Below the pieces are notes generated by a model. That model was not told the DNA's origin. It did no database searches and was given only the letters and a program-made list of their open reading frames with translations. The translations under genes and the position numbers were made by a program. A DNA stretch of 64,000 nucleotides from NCBI GenBank assembly GCA_026874595.1, contig CM049306.1, forward strand, positions 110,030,142 through 110,094,141. The letters are read 5' to 3'. This document shows positions 12,075-24,700 of this stretch, in pieces (within the stretch, counting starts at the first letter, position 1; every line of letters begins with the position of its first letter). Source of the DNA: Sipunculus nudus (Eukaryota > Annelida > Sipuncula > Golfingiida > Sipunculidae).

Positions 12075-12759
12075 AGGCCTACTTGTGTCATGACAAAAGT
12101 CATACAGGGGTATGCAATGCAACAGCCATTCATCCTATTGCATCAATATCGTGGGAAACAGCCAATAATTTTAACAATAAGCTATGAGTGATGAATTATC
12201 ACAAAATTATTACTCACATGCCAAAGTGAAAATCCGTCTCTAACCGCTCATTTCATGTGTTGCATACAAGATATCCTGTAACCTTTGTTGGCCATGCTTG
12301 TATTCATGGTCTGAAAAATTCATCAAACGATCGCTGGTTTATGCTGAGTGACTGCATCCTTGCAGGTAATGAGGTGTTGTCAAAATTGATGAAAATATTT
12401 GCCTTGCACCAAGCCTTACAGAATGCTAGTAGGTTTCATGTTAAATTAAGCAAGGCATTCTGATATCTCTATAGAGTCTCCTATGTCAGCAGTCTGAAAT
12501 ATCCCCAGACTAGACCGGGCTTTTACAGATAGACATGACATTTATAGTAGATTATAACTGGAGGTACATACAGGATTTGAGAAAAATTGGGGGGGGGGGG
12601 GGGGGGGGAGGGGAGGGCAAGGGAGGGGATTTCACTTCACATCTTGTGTGAAATTCAGACTGCAGTTGTGCAATCCAGGGTGGTTTAAATACATTATGAT
12701 GCAATTGTCAACTCTATGTTTTTTCTTTATTCATATACTTACCACTCTAAATTCAACCC
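12075..12759 (+). other. Unique spacer between 51-bp and 28-bp arrays, copy 1
   Basis: About 685 bp of non-repetitive DNA with a poly-G tract near 12589-12609 followed by GGGG-A-GGGG runs. A 68-codon frame at 12257-12463 is altered by a small indel in the duplicate copy, so I do not regard it as a gene. Confidence 0.8.
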
Positions 12760-14885
12760 TGATTGGGATATGACACTGTCTCAGTGATGATCGGGATATG
12801 ACCCTGTCTCAGGGATGATTGGGATATGACCCTGTCTCAGTGATGATTGGGATATGACCCTGTCTCAGGGATGATTGGGATATGACCCTGTCTCAGGGAT
12901 GATTGGGATATGACCCTGTCTCAGGGATGATTGGGATATGACCCTGTCTCAGGGATGATTGGGATATGACACTGTCTCAGTGATGATTGGGATATGACCC
13001 TGTCTCAGTGATGATTGGGATATGACCCTGTCTCAGGTATGATTGGGATATGACCCTGTCTCTGGGATGAATGGGATATGACCCTGTCTCAGGGATGATT
13101 GGGATATGACCCTGTCTCAGGGATGATTGGGATATGACCCTGTCTTGGATGATTGGGATATGACCCTGTCTCAGGGATGATTGGGATATGACCCTGTCTC
13201 AGTGATGATTGGGATATGACCCTGTCTCAGGGATGATTGGGATATGACCCTGTCTCAGGGATGATTTGGATATGACCCTGTCTCAGTGATAATTGGGAAA
13301 TGACCCTGTCTCAGTGATGATTGGGATATGACCCTGTCTCAGTGATGATTGGGATATGACCCTGTCTCAGTGATGATTGGGATATGACCCTGTCTCAGGG
13401 ATGATTGGGATATGACCCTGTCTAAGGGATGATTGGAATATGACCCTGTCTCAGTGATGATTGGGATATGACCCTGTCTCAGTGATGATTGGGATATGAC
13501 CCTGTCTCAGTGATGATTGGGATATGACCCTGTCTCAGGGATGATTGGGATATGACCCTGCATCAGGGGTGATTGGGATATGACCCTGTCTCAGTGATGA
13601 TTGGGATATGACCCAATCTCAGGGATGATTGGGATATGACCCTGTCTCTGTGATGATTGGGATATGACCCTGTCTCTGTGATGTTTGGGATATGACCCTG
13701 TCTCGGTGATGATTGGGATATGACCCTGTCTCAGGGATGATTGGGATATGACCCTGTCTCAGTGATAATTGGGATATGACCCTGTCTCTGTGATGATTGG
13801 GATATGACCCTGTCTCTGTGATGTTTGGGATATGACCCTGTCTCGGTGATGATTTGGATATGACCCTGTCTCAGGGATGATTGGGATATGACCCTGTCTC
13901 AGTGATGATTAGGATATGACCCTGTCTCAGTGATAATTGGGATATGACCCTGTCTCTGTGATGATTGGGATATGACCCTGTCTCGGTGATGTTTGGGATA
14001 TGACCCTGTCTCGGTGATGATTGGGATATGACCCTGTCTCAGGGATGATTGGGACATGACCCTGTCTAAGGGATGATTGGAATATGACCCTGTCTCAGTG
14101 ATGATTGGGATATGACCCTGTCTCAGTGATGATTAGGATATGACCCTGTCTCAGTGATCATTGGGATATGACCCTGTCTCTGTGATGATTGGGATATGAC
14201 CCTGTCTCTGTGATGTTTGGGATATGACCCTGTCTCGGTGATGATTGGGATATGACCCTGTCTCAGGGATGATTGGGATATGACCCTGTCTAAGGGATGA
14301 TTGGAATATGACCCTGTCTCAGTGATGATTGGGATATGACCCTGTCTCAGTGATGATTAGGATATGACCCTGTCTCAGTTATGATTGGGATATGACCCTG
14401 TCTCAGGGATAATTGGGATATGACCCTGTCAAAGGGATGATTGGAATATGACCCTGTCTCAGTGATGATTGGGATATGACCCTGTCTCTGTGATGATTAG
14501 GATATGACCCTGTCTCAGTGATAATTGGGATATGACCCTGTCTCTGTGATGATTGGGATATGACCCTGTCTCTGTGATGTTTGGGTTATGACCCTGTCTC
14601 GGTGATGATTGGGATATGACCCTGTCTCAGGGATGATTGGGATATGACCCTGTCTCAGTGATAATTGGGATATGACCCTGTCTCTGTGATGATTGGGATA
14701 TGACCCTGTCTCTGTGATGTTTGGGATATGACCCTGTCTCGGTGATGATTGGGATATGACCCTGTCTCAGGGATGATTGGGATATGACCCTGCATCAGGG
14801 GTGATTGGGATATGACCCTGTCTCAGTGATGATTGGGATATGACCCAATCTCAGGGATGATTGAGATATGACCCTGTCTCAGGAG
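12760..14885 (+). repeat. 28-bp tandem array, copy 1
   Basis: Roughly 76 units of the type GATTGGGATATGACCCTGTC plus TCAGTGAT. Marker variants (CATCAGGGGTG, CTCGGTGATG, TAAGGGATG) recur in the same order at longer distances, e.g. CATCAGGGGTG at 13561 and about 14792, which shows higher-order repeats near 1.23 kb (about 44 units). Confidence 0.95.
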
Positions 14886-16685
14886 CAGTGATTTATGTAG
14901 ACTGGACCTCACTCTGCATTACAGCCATTTATATAGCAGTCATTTATGTAGACTGGACCTCGCTCTGCATAACAGCCATTTATATAGCAGTCATTTATGT
15001 AGACTGGACCTCGCTCTGCATTACGGCCATTTATATAGCAGTCATTTATGTAGACTGGACCTCGCTCTGCATTATACAGCCATTTATATAGCAGTCATTT
15101 ATGTAGACTGGACCTCGCTCTGCATAACAGCCATTTATATAGCAGTCATTTATGTAGACTGGACCTCGCACTGCATTACAGCCATTTATATAGCAGTCAT
15201 TTATGTAGACTGGACCTCGCACTGCATTACAGCCATTTATATAGCAGTGATTTATGTAGACTGGACCTCGCTCTGCATTACAGCCATTTATATAGCAGTC
15301 ATTTATGTAGACTGGACCTCGCTCTGCATAACAGCCATTTATATAGCAGTCATTTATGTAGACTGGACCTCGCACTGCATTACAGCCATTTATATTGCAG
15401 TGATTTATGTAGACTGGACCTCCCTCTGTATAACAGCCATTTATATAGCAGTCATTTATGTAGACTGGACCTCGCACTGCATTACAGCTATTTATATAGC
15501 AGTCATTTATGTAGACTGGACCTCGCACTCATTACAGCCATTTATATAGCAGTCATTTATGTAGACTGGACCTCGCTCTGCATAACAGTCATTTATATAG
15601 CAGTCATTTATGTAGACTGGACCTCGCACTGCATTACAGCCATTTATATAGCAGTGATTTATGTAGACTGGACCTCGCTCTGCATTACAGCCATTTATAT
15701 AGCAGTCATTTATGTAGACTGGACCTCGCTCTGCATTATACAGCCATTTATATAGCAGTCATTTATGTAGACTGGACTTGCTCTGCATAACAGCCATTTA
15801 TATAGCAGTCATTTATGTAGACTGGACCTCCCTCTGCATTACAGCCATTTATATAGCAGTCATTTATGTAGACTGGACCTCGCTCTGCATTACAGCCGTT
15901 TATATAGCAGTCATTTATGTAGACTGGACCTCGCTCTGCATTACGGCCATTTATATAGCAGTCATTTATGTAGACTGGACCTTGCTCTGCATTATACAGC
16001 CATTTATATAGCAGTCATTTATGTAGACTGGACCTCGCTCTGCATTATACAGCCATTTATATAGCAGTCATTTATGTAGACTGGACCTCGCTCTGCAATA
16101 CAGCCATTTATATAACAGTCATTTATGTAGACTGGACCTCGCTCTGCATTACAGCCATTTATATAGCAGTTATTTATGTAGACTGGTCCTCGCTCTGCAT
16201 TATACAGCCATTTATATAGCAGTCATTTATGTAGACTGGACCTCGCTCTGCATTACGGCCATTTATATAGCAGTGATTTATGTAGACTGGACCTCGCTCT
16301 GCATTATACAGCCATAAATATAGCAGTCATTTATGTAGACTGGATCTCGCTCTGCATTACAGCCATTTATATAGCAGTCATTTATGTAGACTGGACCTCG
16401 CTCTGCATTACAGCCATTTATAGCAGTGATTTATGTAGACTGGACCTCACTCTGCATTACAGCCATTTATAGCAGTCATTTATGTAGACTGGACCTCGCT
16501 CTGCATTACAGCCATTTATATAGCAGTGATTTATGTAGACTGGACCTCACTCTGCATTACAGCCATTTATAGCAGTCATTTATGTAGACTGGACCTCGCT
16601 CTCCATTACAGCCATTTATATAGCAGTCATTTATGTAGACTGGACCTCGCTCTGCATTACAGCCATTAATTTATATAGCAGTGAT
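14886..16685 (+). repeat. 51-bp tandem array, copy 2
   Basis: Repeats the array at 10275-12074 unit for unit, including rare variants such as TATTGCAGTGATTTATG and a CCTCCCTCTGTATAAC unit, at an offset of 4611 bp. It starts abruptly inside a 28-bp unit (CTGTCTCAGGA|GCAGTG). Confidence 0.95.
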
Positions 16686-17369
16686 AGGCCTACTTGTGTC
16701 ATGACAAAAGTCATACAGGGGTATGCAATGCAACAGCCATTCATCCTATTGCATCAATATCGTGGGAAACAGCCAATAATTTTAACAATAAGCTATGAGT
16801 GATGAATTATCACAAAATTATTACTCACATGCCAAAGTGAAAATCCGTCTCTAACCGCTCATTTCATGTGTTGCATACAAGATATCCTGTAACCTTTGTT
16901 GGCCATGCTTGTATTCATGGTCTGAAAAATTCATCAAACGATTGGTCTGGTTTATGCTGAGTGACTGCATCCTTGCAGGTAATGAGGTGTTGTCAAAATT
17001 GATGAAAATATTTGCCTTGCACCAAGCCTTACAGAATGCTAGTAGGTTTCATGTTAAATTAAGCAAGGCATTCTGATATCTCTATAGAGTCTCCTATGTC
17101 AGCAGTCTGAAATATCCCCAGACTAGACCGGGCTTTTACAGATAGACATGACATTTATAGTAGATTATAACTGGAGGTACATACAGGATTTGAGAAAAAT
17201 TTGGGGGGGGGGGGGGGAGGGGAGGGCAAGGGAGGGGATTTCACTTCACATCTTGTGTGAAATTCAGACTGCAGTTGTGCAATCCAGGGTGGTTTAAATA
17301 CATTATGATGCAATTGTCAACTCTATGTTTTTTCTTTATTCATATACTTACCACTCTAAATTCAACCCT
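16686..17369 (+). other. Unique spacer, copy 2
   Basis: Near-identical to 12075-12759. Differences I see are a 3-bp change (GATCGCTGG versus GATTGGTCTGG) and a shorter poly-G tract. Confidence 0.9.
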
Positions 17370-20338
17370 GATTGGGATATGACACTGTCTCAGTGATGAT
17401 CGGGATATGACCCTGTCTCAGGGATGATTGGGATATGACCCTGTCTCAGTGATGATTGGGATATGACCCTGTCTCAGGGATGATTGGGATATGACCCTGT
17501 CTCAGGGATGATTGGGATATGACCCTGTCTCAGGGATGATTGGGATATGACCCTGTCTCAGGGATGATTGGGATATGACACTGTCTCAGTGATGATTGGG
17601 ATATGACCCTGTCTCAGTGATGATTGGGATATGACCCTGTCTCAGGTATGATTGGGATATGACCCTGTCTCTGGGATGAATGGGATATGACCCTGTCTCA
17701 GGGATGATTGGGATATGACCCTGTCTCAGGGATGATTGGGATATGACCCTGTCTTGGATGATTGGGATATGACCCTGTCTCAGGGATGATTGGGATATGA
17801 CCCTGTCTCAGTGATGATTGGGATATGACCCTGTCTCAGGGATGATTGGGATATGACCCTGTCTCAGGGATGATTTGGATATGACCCTGTCTCAGTGATA
17901 ATTGGGAAATGACCCTGTCTCAGTGATGATTGGGATATGACCCTGTCTCAGTGATGATTGGGATATGACCCTGTCTCAGTGATGATTGGGATATGACCCT
18001 GTCTCAGGGATGATTGGGATATGACCCTGTCTAAGGGATGATTGGAATATGACCCTGTCTCAGTGATGATTGGGATATGACCCTGTCTCAGTGATGATTG
18101 GGATATGACCCTGTCTCAGTGATGATTGGGATATGACCCTGTCTCAGGGATGATTGGGATATGACCCTGCATCAGGGGTGATTGGGATATGACCCTGTCT
18201 CAGTGATGATTGGGATATGACCCAATCTCAGGGATGATTGGGATATGACCCTGTCTCTGTGATGATTGGGATATGACCCTGTCTCTGTGATGTTTGGGAT
18301 ATGACCCTGTCTCGGTGATGATTGGGATATGACCCTGTCTCAGGGATGATTGGGATATGACCCTGTCTCAGTGATAATTGGGATATGACCCTGTCTCTGT
18401 GATGATTGGGATATGACCCTGTCTCTGTGATGTTTGGGATATGACCCTGTCTCGGTGATGATTTGGATATGACCCTGTCTCAGGGATGATTGGGATATGA
18501 CCCTGTCTCAGTGATGATTAGGATATGACCCTGTCTCAGTGATAATTGGGATATGACCCTGTCTCTGTGATGATTGGGATATGACCCTGTCTCGGTGATG
18601 TTTGGGATATGACCCTGTCTCGGTGATGATTGGGATATGACCCTGTCTCAGGGATGATTGGGACATGACCCTGTCTAAGGGATGATTGGAATATGACCCT
18701 GTCTCAGTGATGATTGGGATATGACCCTGTCTCAGTGATGATTAGGATATGACCCTGTCTCAGTGATCATTGGGATATGACCCTGTCTCTGTGATGATTG
18801 GGATATGACCCTGTCTCTGTGATGTTTGGGATATGACCCTGTCTCGGTGATGATTGGGATATGACCCTGTCTCAGGGATGATTGGGATATGACCCTGTCT
18901 AAGGGATGATTGGAATATGACCCTGTCTCAGTGATGATTGGGATATGACCCTGTCTCAGTGATGATTAGGATATGACCCTGTCTCAGTTATGATTGGGAT
19001 ATGACCCTGTCTCAGGGATAATTGGGATATGACCCTGTCAAAGGTATGATTGGAATATGACCCTGTCTCAGTGATGATTGGGATATGACCCTGTCTCTGT
19101 GATGATTAGGATATGACCCTGTCTCAGTGATAATTGGGATATGACCCTGTCTCTGTGATGATTGGGATATGACCCTGTCTCTGTGATGTTTGGGTTATGA
19201 CCCTGTCTCGGTGATGATTGGGATATGACCCTGTCTCAGGGATGATTGGGATATGACCCTGTCTCAGTGATAATTGGGATATGACCCTGTCTCTGTGATG
19301 ATTGGGATATGACCCTGTCTCTGTGATGTTTGGGATATGACCCTGTCTCGGTGATGATTGGGATATGACCCTGTCTCAGGGATGATTGGGATATGACCCT
19401 GCATCAGGGGTGATTGGGATATGACCCTGTCTCAGTGATGATTGGGATATGACCCAATCTCAGGGATGATTGAGATATGACCCTGTCTCAGGGATGATTG
19501 GGATATGACCCTGTCTCAGTGATGATTGGGATATGACCCTGTCTCAGGGATGATTGGGGAAATGACCCTGTCTCAGTGATGATTGGGATATGACCCTGTC
19601 TCAGTGATGATTGGGATATGACCCTGTCTCAGTGATGATTTGGATATGACCCTGTCTCAGTGATGATTAGGATATGACCCTGTCTCAGTGAAAATTGGGA
19701 TATGACCCTGTCTCTGTGATGATTAGGATATGACCCTGTCTCAGTGATAATTGGGATATGACCCTGTCTCTGTGATGATTGGGATATGACCCTGTCTCTG
19801 TGATGTTTGGGATATGACCCTGTCTCGGTGATGATTGGGATATGACCCTGTCTCAGGGATGATTGGGATATGACCCTGCATCAGGGGTGATTGGGATATG
19901 ACCCTGTCTCAGTGATGATTGGGATATGACCCAATCTCAGGGATGATTGGGATATGACCCTGTCTCAGGGATGATTGGGATATGACCCTGTCTCAGTGAT
20001 GATTGGGATATGACCCTGTCTCAGGGATGATTGGGGAAATGACCCTGTCTCAGTGATGATTAGGATATGACCCTGTCTCAGTGATGATTGGGATATGACC
20101 CTGTCTCAGTGATGATTTGGATATGACCCTGTCTCAGTGATGATGGGGATATGACCCTGTCTCAGTGATGATTGGTATATGACCCTGTCTCAGTGATGAT
20201 TGGGATATGACCCTGTCTCAGTGATGATTGGGATATGACCCTGCCTCTGTGATGATTGAGATATGACCCTGTCTCAGTGATGATTGGGATATGACCCTGT
20301 CTCAGTGATGATTGGGATATGACCCTGTCTCAGTGATG
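17370..20338 (+). repeat. 28-bp tandem array, copy 2 and extension
   Basis: Repeats the first 28-bp array to about 19494 and then carries on for another 0.85 kb. Markers such as CATCAGGGGTG occur at about 18173, 19402 and 19877, showing further internal duplication (17 and 44 units). Confidence 0.95.
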
Positions 20339-20344
20339 AAATTA

Positions 20345-20780
20345 TCGCAGAGTAATACTCATCTTAGATCTTGGCCATCCTGGATTTTTCATGCCCCCGC
20401 CACAAAGTGGCAGATACCACCCTGATTTTTTATGTGTGGGCAGATAATGACAGTTACAGATCGAGTTCGCGTTCCATGCCAGTTGACCTACTTTTGATTG
20501 TTTTACGGCTCCTAAACATAGAAAATTTCATAAAAGACAGAAATTTTTATGGAAAATGCACATGTATGGATTTTTTTTTTCACAATGCCTGCAGATACTG
20601 GCCTGATTTTTTATGTGTTGCTTGATAATCACCCGTTACAGATCGAGTTTGCATTTTGCCCTTGTTGACCTACTTTTGACCATACGACACCTCCTGAACT
20701 TAAATTTTTTTCAAAATTTAACAAATGTTTCTAATTTGCCCTAGGCGGGGGCATTCGTGTCGTTCCGACACATCTAGTTT
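20345..20780 (+). repeat. Dispersed repeat fragment with two related halves
   Basis: CCACCCTGATTTTTTATGTG and TGGCCTGATTTTTTATGTG, each followed by a TTACAGATCGAGTT-type phrase and GACCTACTTTTGA, occur twice about 180 bp apart. The tail is GGGGGCATTCGTGTCGTTCC. There is no protein domain in the 84-codon frame that spans it. Confidence 0.6.
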
Positions 20781-21737
20781 TTAAATAACATTCGCCACTG
20801 TTTCAGATTAAGTCGTTTTTTTAGCTCAGCTGACTGAGAGTCATCTGAGCTATAGCGATCACTCTTTGTCTGTCATCCGTCTGTCTAGCTATCTTTCTGT
20901 CCGTCTGTCTGTCCGTCCGTCCGTCCGTTAACAAGGCACAAATCGTAACCACTGGACCTAGAATCTAATAGAATTTTTACAAAAGCTCAAGTATCTGAAC
21001 AACAAATGCATTGATCACCATAATTCTTAATATGCATATTCATCATGGCATGTTTCATCAGTTCCTACAGACTGGTGGCGCCACTTGGATTTTTTTTTAC
21101 GAATTTCTACGCATTTTTTTCTCTATTTTTGAGACCTTCAAAGATGAGGACGTCTGTTAACAGGGCACAAATCGGAACCATTACACCTAGAAACTTCTAA
21201 CTTGACATCAAGGAAGGTCCTTGAAAATTCTCCATGGAAACCTGAAATAAGATCTCTGTGACTCATATCCTCCAAGCCATGGGGCTCAGAATTACCCCAC
21301 AGAATAATTAAAAAATTGTTACAAAAGCTCCAGTATCTGAATAACTAAGTCAGTGATCAGCTTGATTTTTTGCATGCAAATTTATCAAGGATTGTTTTAT
21401 CAGTTCCTGCAGACTGTTGGTGCCACCTGTATTTTTTTCGAATTATTACGCATTTGTTCTTTATCAGACCTTCAAAGATGGTGGTCTGTTAACAGGGTAA
21501 AAATTGTAACTATTCAACCTAGAATCTTCTTATTTAACATCAATGGAGGGTCATGATAAATCTCCTTGAAAACATGAAATTAGGTCTCTGTTCCCATATG
21601 TTCCAGTATAATTAAAAATTTGATACAAAACCTCCAGTTTCTGAACTGTTGCATTGATCACCATGATTCTTTGCATGCACATTCATCATGCAGTTTTTTA
21701 TCAGTTCCTGCAGACTGGTGGCCTCACCTAGATTTTT

Positions 21738-24700
21738 GGCGAACCTGTGAGCTTATGCAATGGTGTGGCGTTGTCCATCGTCGTCTGTTCGTTAACCCAT
21801 ACTGTCTAGAAAAACGACAGGAGCTAGCATCACAAAATTTTATGCAAAAAAAGCCATCTGGAAAACACTTTCAGATTTTGCTTATTTTCTGGCTAACTGC
21901 ATTTTTAGCTCAGCTGACTGTAAGTCATCTGAGCTATAGTCGTGGTCCATTGTCCGTCCGTCTGTCCGTCTGTCCGTCCGTCCGCCCGTCTGTAGATGTG
22001 GCACGTTTTGAAACCGTAAGAGCTAGGAAGCCAAAATTCGGCATAATGTTAGATTTCCCCAAGATCTCCTACCAAGCCGAATACTGCGTCTTTGCGAATT
22101 CGTTCCTTTGAGAAATTAAGGAAAAACCTTAATTTTTTATTAAAAACCTATTTTCACACTTCAGGACTGCTTAATATCAAAACCACTCATCTGTTTTTCC
22201 TCATATTTACCATAAATATTCATCTATATAGTTCCTATGTACATGCCAGAAATTAAGTCTGTTAAGTATAAATTCTTAAAGTTATAGGCCCGAACATAAT
22301 GGACTTTTTAAAAAATCAGGAAAAATATTTACTCACTTAACATGAAACATTTTAAAACTAGAGTCTATTTTTCCGAGTATATAACTATGTTTAATTTAGA
22401 TTCAATAGTTTACCCAAAATTTGATCTGAATTTTGTGATTTTTTTAAGTTATTAGCATAAAAACAAAAATCAGTACCTTAAATTTTGCCCAACTTTGACC
22501 ATGGCACATTTTTTTCCTGTAAGTACCATTGATTTAATTTTCACAGCATGTAAACATAAATATTTAATTTATTTAAATCTGAAATTTGAAAATAAAAGCT
22601 TGAAAATTAAGCTAGTTATTGATTTTTTTTCATGAGGCTCTATTGTAGTCATTTGCTTTGATTACAGATTACAGATGCAGGGTCCCACTCCAGGTCACTG
22701 GGAGTCAGCTATGCCAGGGTTTCTTATTTCACTGGGGGAGATCCCCTGCTGTGACAGGTGTACAGTTATTCTCATATCACCACCCCAATCACCCCCCCCC
22801 CCCCCCCGGCAAACCCAACCCACCAACTGGCACCAAGTGTTATGCAGTAATTGTTATTGTTTTCACTGTATCTCCTTCATTGTAATGCTGTTTCCACTCC
22901 GATTACAAAAACTCTCCTTGAAAAAGTAATTCAGGGTGTAATCCAGAAGATGCAATTTTCTGAAATGTAGCATTTTGAAAGAAATCAATTTCCTTTTAAA
23001 TGATTTTACCAAATATCATTGAACCCATCAGTATGCTTAAATTTATAAAATAAGAAGCATATTATGGATTAATAAAGATACAATTGAAAATTGTGAAATC
23101 TAAATCAAGTATTATTTTCAGATATTTATTGTTTTGCAGATTTAAAAGATATATTTTTGTGGTAAAAATAAATAAACATTTGTATGCATGATGTGGTGTT
23201 ATCTGACAAGATTGAGATTTATGATGATGCATTTGAGAATTATGAATCAACTTTTATATTAAGATATATATGTTATATTGGAAATGTATAGAAATATAAA
23301 CTTAAAATTTAAAGAAATTAAAAAAAAATTAATGTGATAAAAAAATGAGGATTTAATACAAACGTTTGTTCATTATTTTCCTGCCTCAGCAGAATTTGAG
23401 ATCAGGCTTTGTTTGCCCTGTTTTATGTTGTTAATTAGTCATATATCAACTGTATTAATTTCATTAAAAAATACATATATTTAATAATATATATTATACA
23501 AAAAATAGATTCAATTGAACAAATGTGTAAAGTACTGAAATGTCAACAGTTAATCAAAAAGCCAACTAATGATCATGGTAATAGTACAGATCATTTGTTC
23601 ACAAACTGTTCACATGCTTCAGTTTCAACATTAGGAAACACATGGTCAGGTCACAAAATATTGTTTGCAACAATTTCTTGCTCATCAATACAAACCAATC
23701 ATATAAACCAACCATGGCCTTTATTACCTCTTCCTCTTACACTTTATCTCCATTTGATATTATTTTAGATTTTTACTTTCAAGGTTAACTTCAGCTGAGC
23801 ACAGTGACCCATGGGTCCCTTGTTTAAAGTTTACAACAGAGAAAAAAAAATAAAAATCTTCTCCGCCGAAACGGTCCAGCCATACTGTTAAATATTTCAC
23901 AGAATAATCTCTTATACCATCTCTGTCAAGTTTGTTCGAATGGTTCAAGTTCGGTGAATTTGGGCCGAGTTACAGGAAGTTAAACTTAGTAATCTACCCA
24001 AAAGAGCTGACTAAAATAACAGTCTCAGATATGGCTGGATCTATCATCAGCAAGTTTCATGCCCGTGTTGGTCACATTAGTCATATATGAAGTTCAGGTA
24101 GTTGTGGCGCCATCTGCATTGGCCTTTTTTGTACGGGGTCATCGGTAATCTGTACATTAACCCATAAATTCTGAGGAATAGCGAGCTAACATCCTCATAT
24201 TTGGTGCAAAAATCTGTCACATATCAAATGTTGTGATTTTATAGAGAAAATGCTGAAAACCCCTATAAAAGTCTTCTTCTCATAAACGGTCTAGCCAAAT
24301 TGTTCAATATTTTACAGAAATTATCCCAAAGGCAAGCCCTCTCGAGTTTGTTCAAATGGTTTGCGTTTTAATTAATTTTGGCGCAGTTACGCAAATTTGA
24401 AATTAGTCATTTAGCCAAGTAAGGTTACTTACACAGCAATCTCAGAAATGAATGGAGCTAGCATCACCAAGTATTGTGCTTATGTTGGTCACATGACTCA
24501 TATTTGAAATTGCAGATTTCCAGGCGCCACCTACATTGACCTATTTTATGGGCAAAATCTCATAATTTTAGCCTCTTTCAGCTAATAAATGACTATGATG
24601 AAACTGTCAAGTTGAATCGTTCAATTTTTCACAAAATTATCCTAGGACATGGTTCTTTCAATAATATAAGAATAGATTGAGTTGGTTGAATTTTGGTAGA

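Larger units (their letters stand above)
10275..19494 (+). repeat. 4.6-kb tandem segmental duplication (two copies)
   Basis: The block 10275-14885 (end of the 51-bp array, spacer and 28-bp array) recurs as 14886-19494 with a net length change of about 2 bp and very few substitutions. The left junction of the second copy is a sharp switch from a 28-bp unit to a 51-bp unit at 14885/14886. This indicates a recent unequal exchange or, less likely, an assembly artefact. Confidence 0.93.

Noticed and set aside
12257-12463. 68-codon frame in the unique spacer
   Set aside because: The duplicate copy carries a 3-bp change and no domain is recognisable; no transcript signals.
12760-20338. 28-bp repeats resembling a CRISPR repeat length
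   Set aside because: Units are head-to-tail without spacers, and the genome is eukaryotic.
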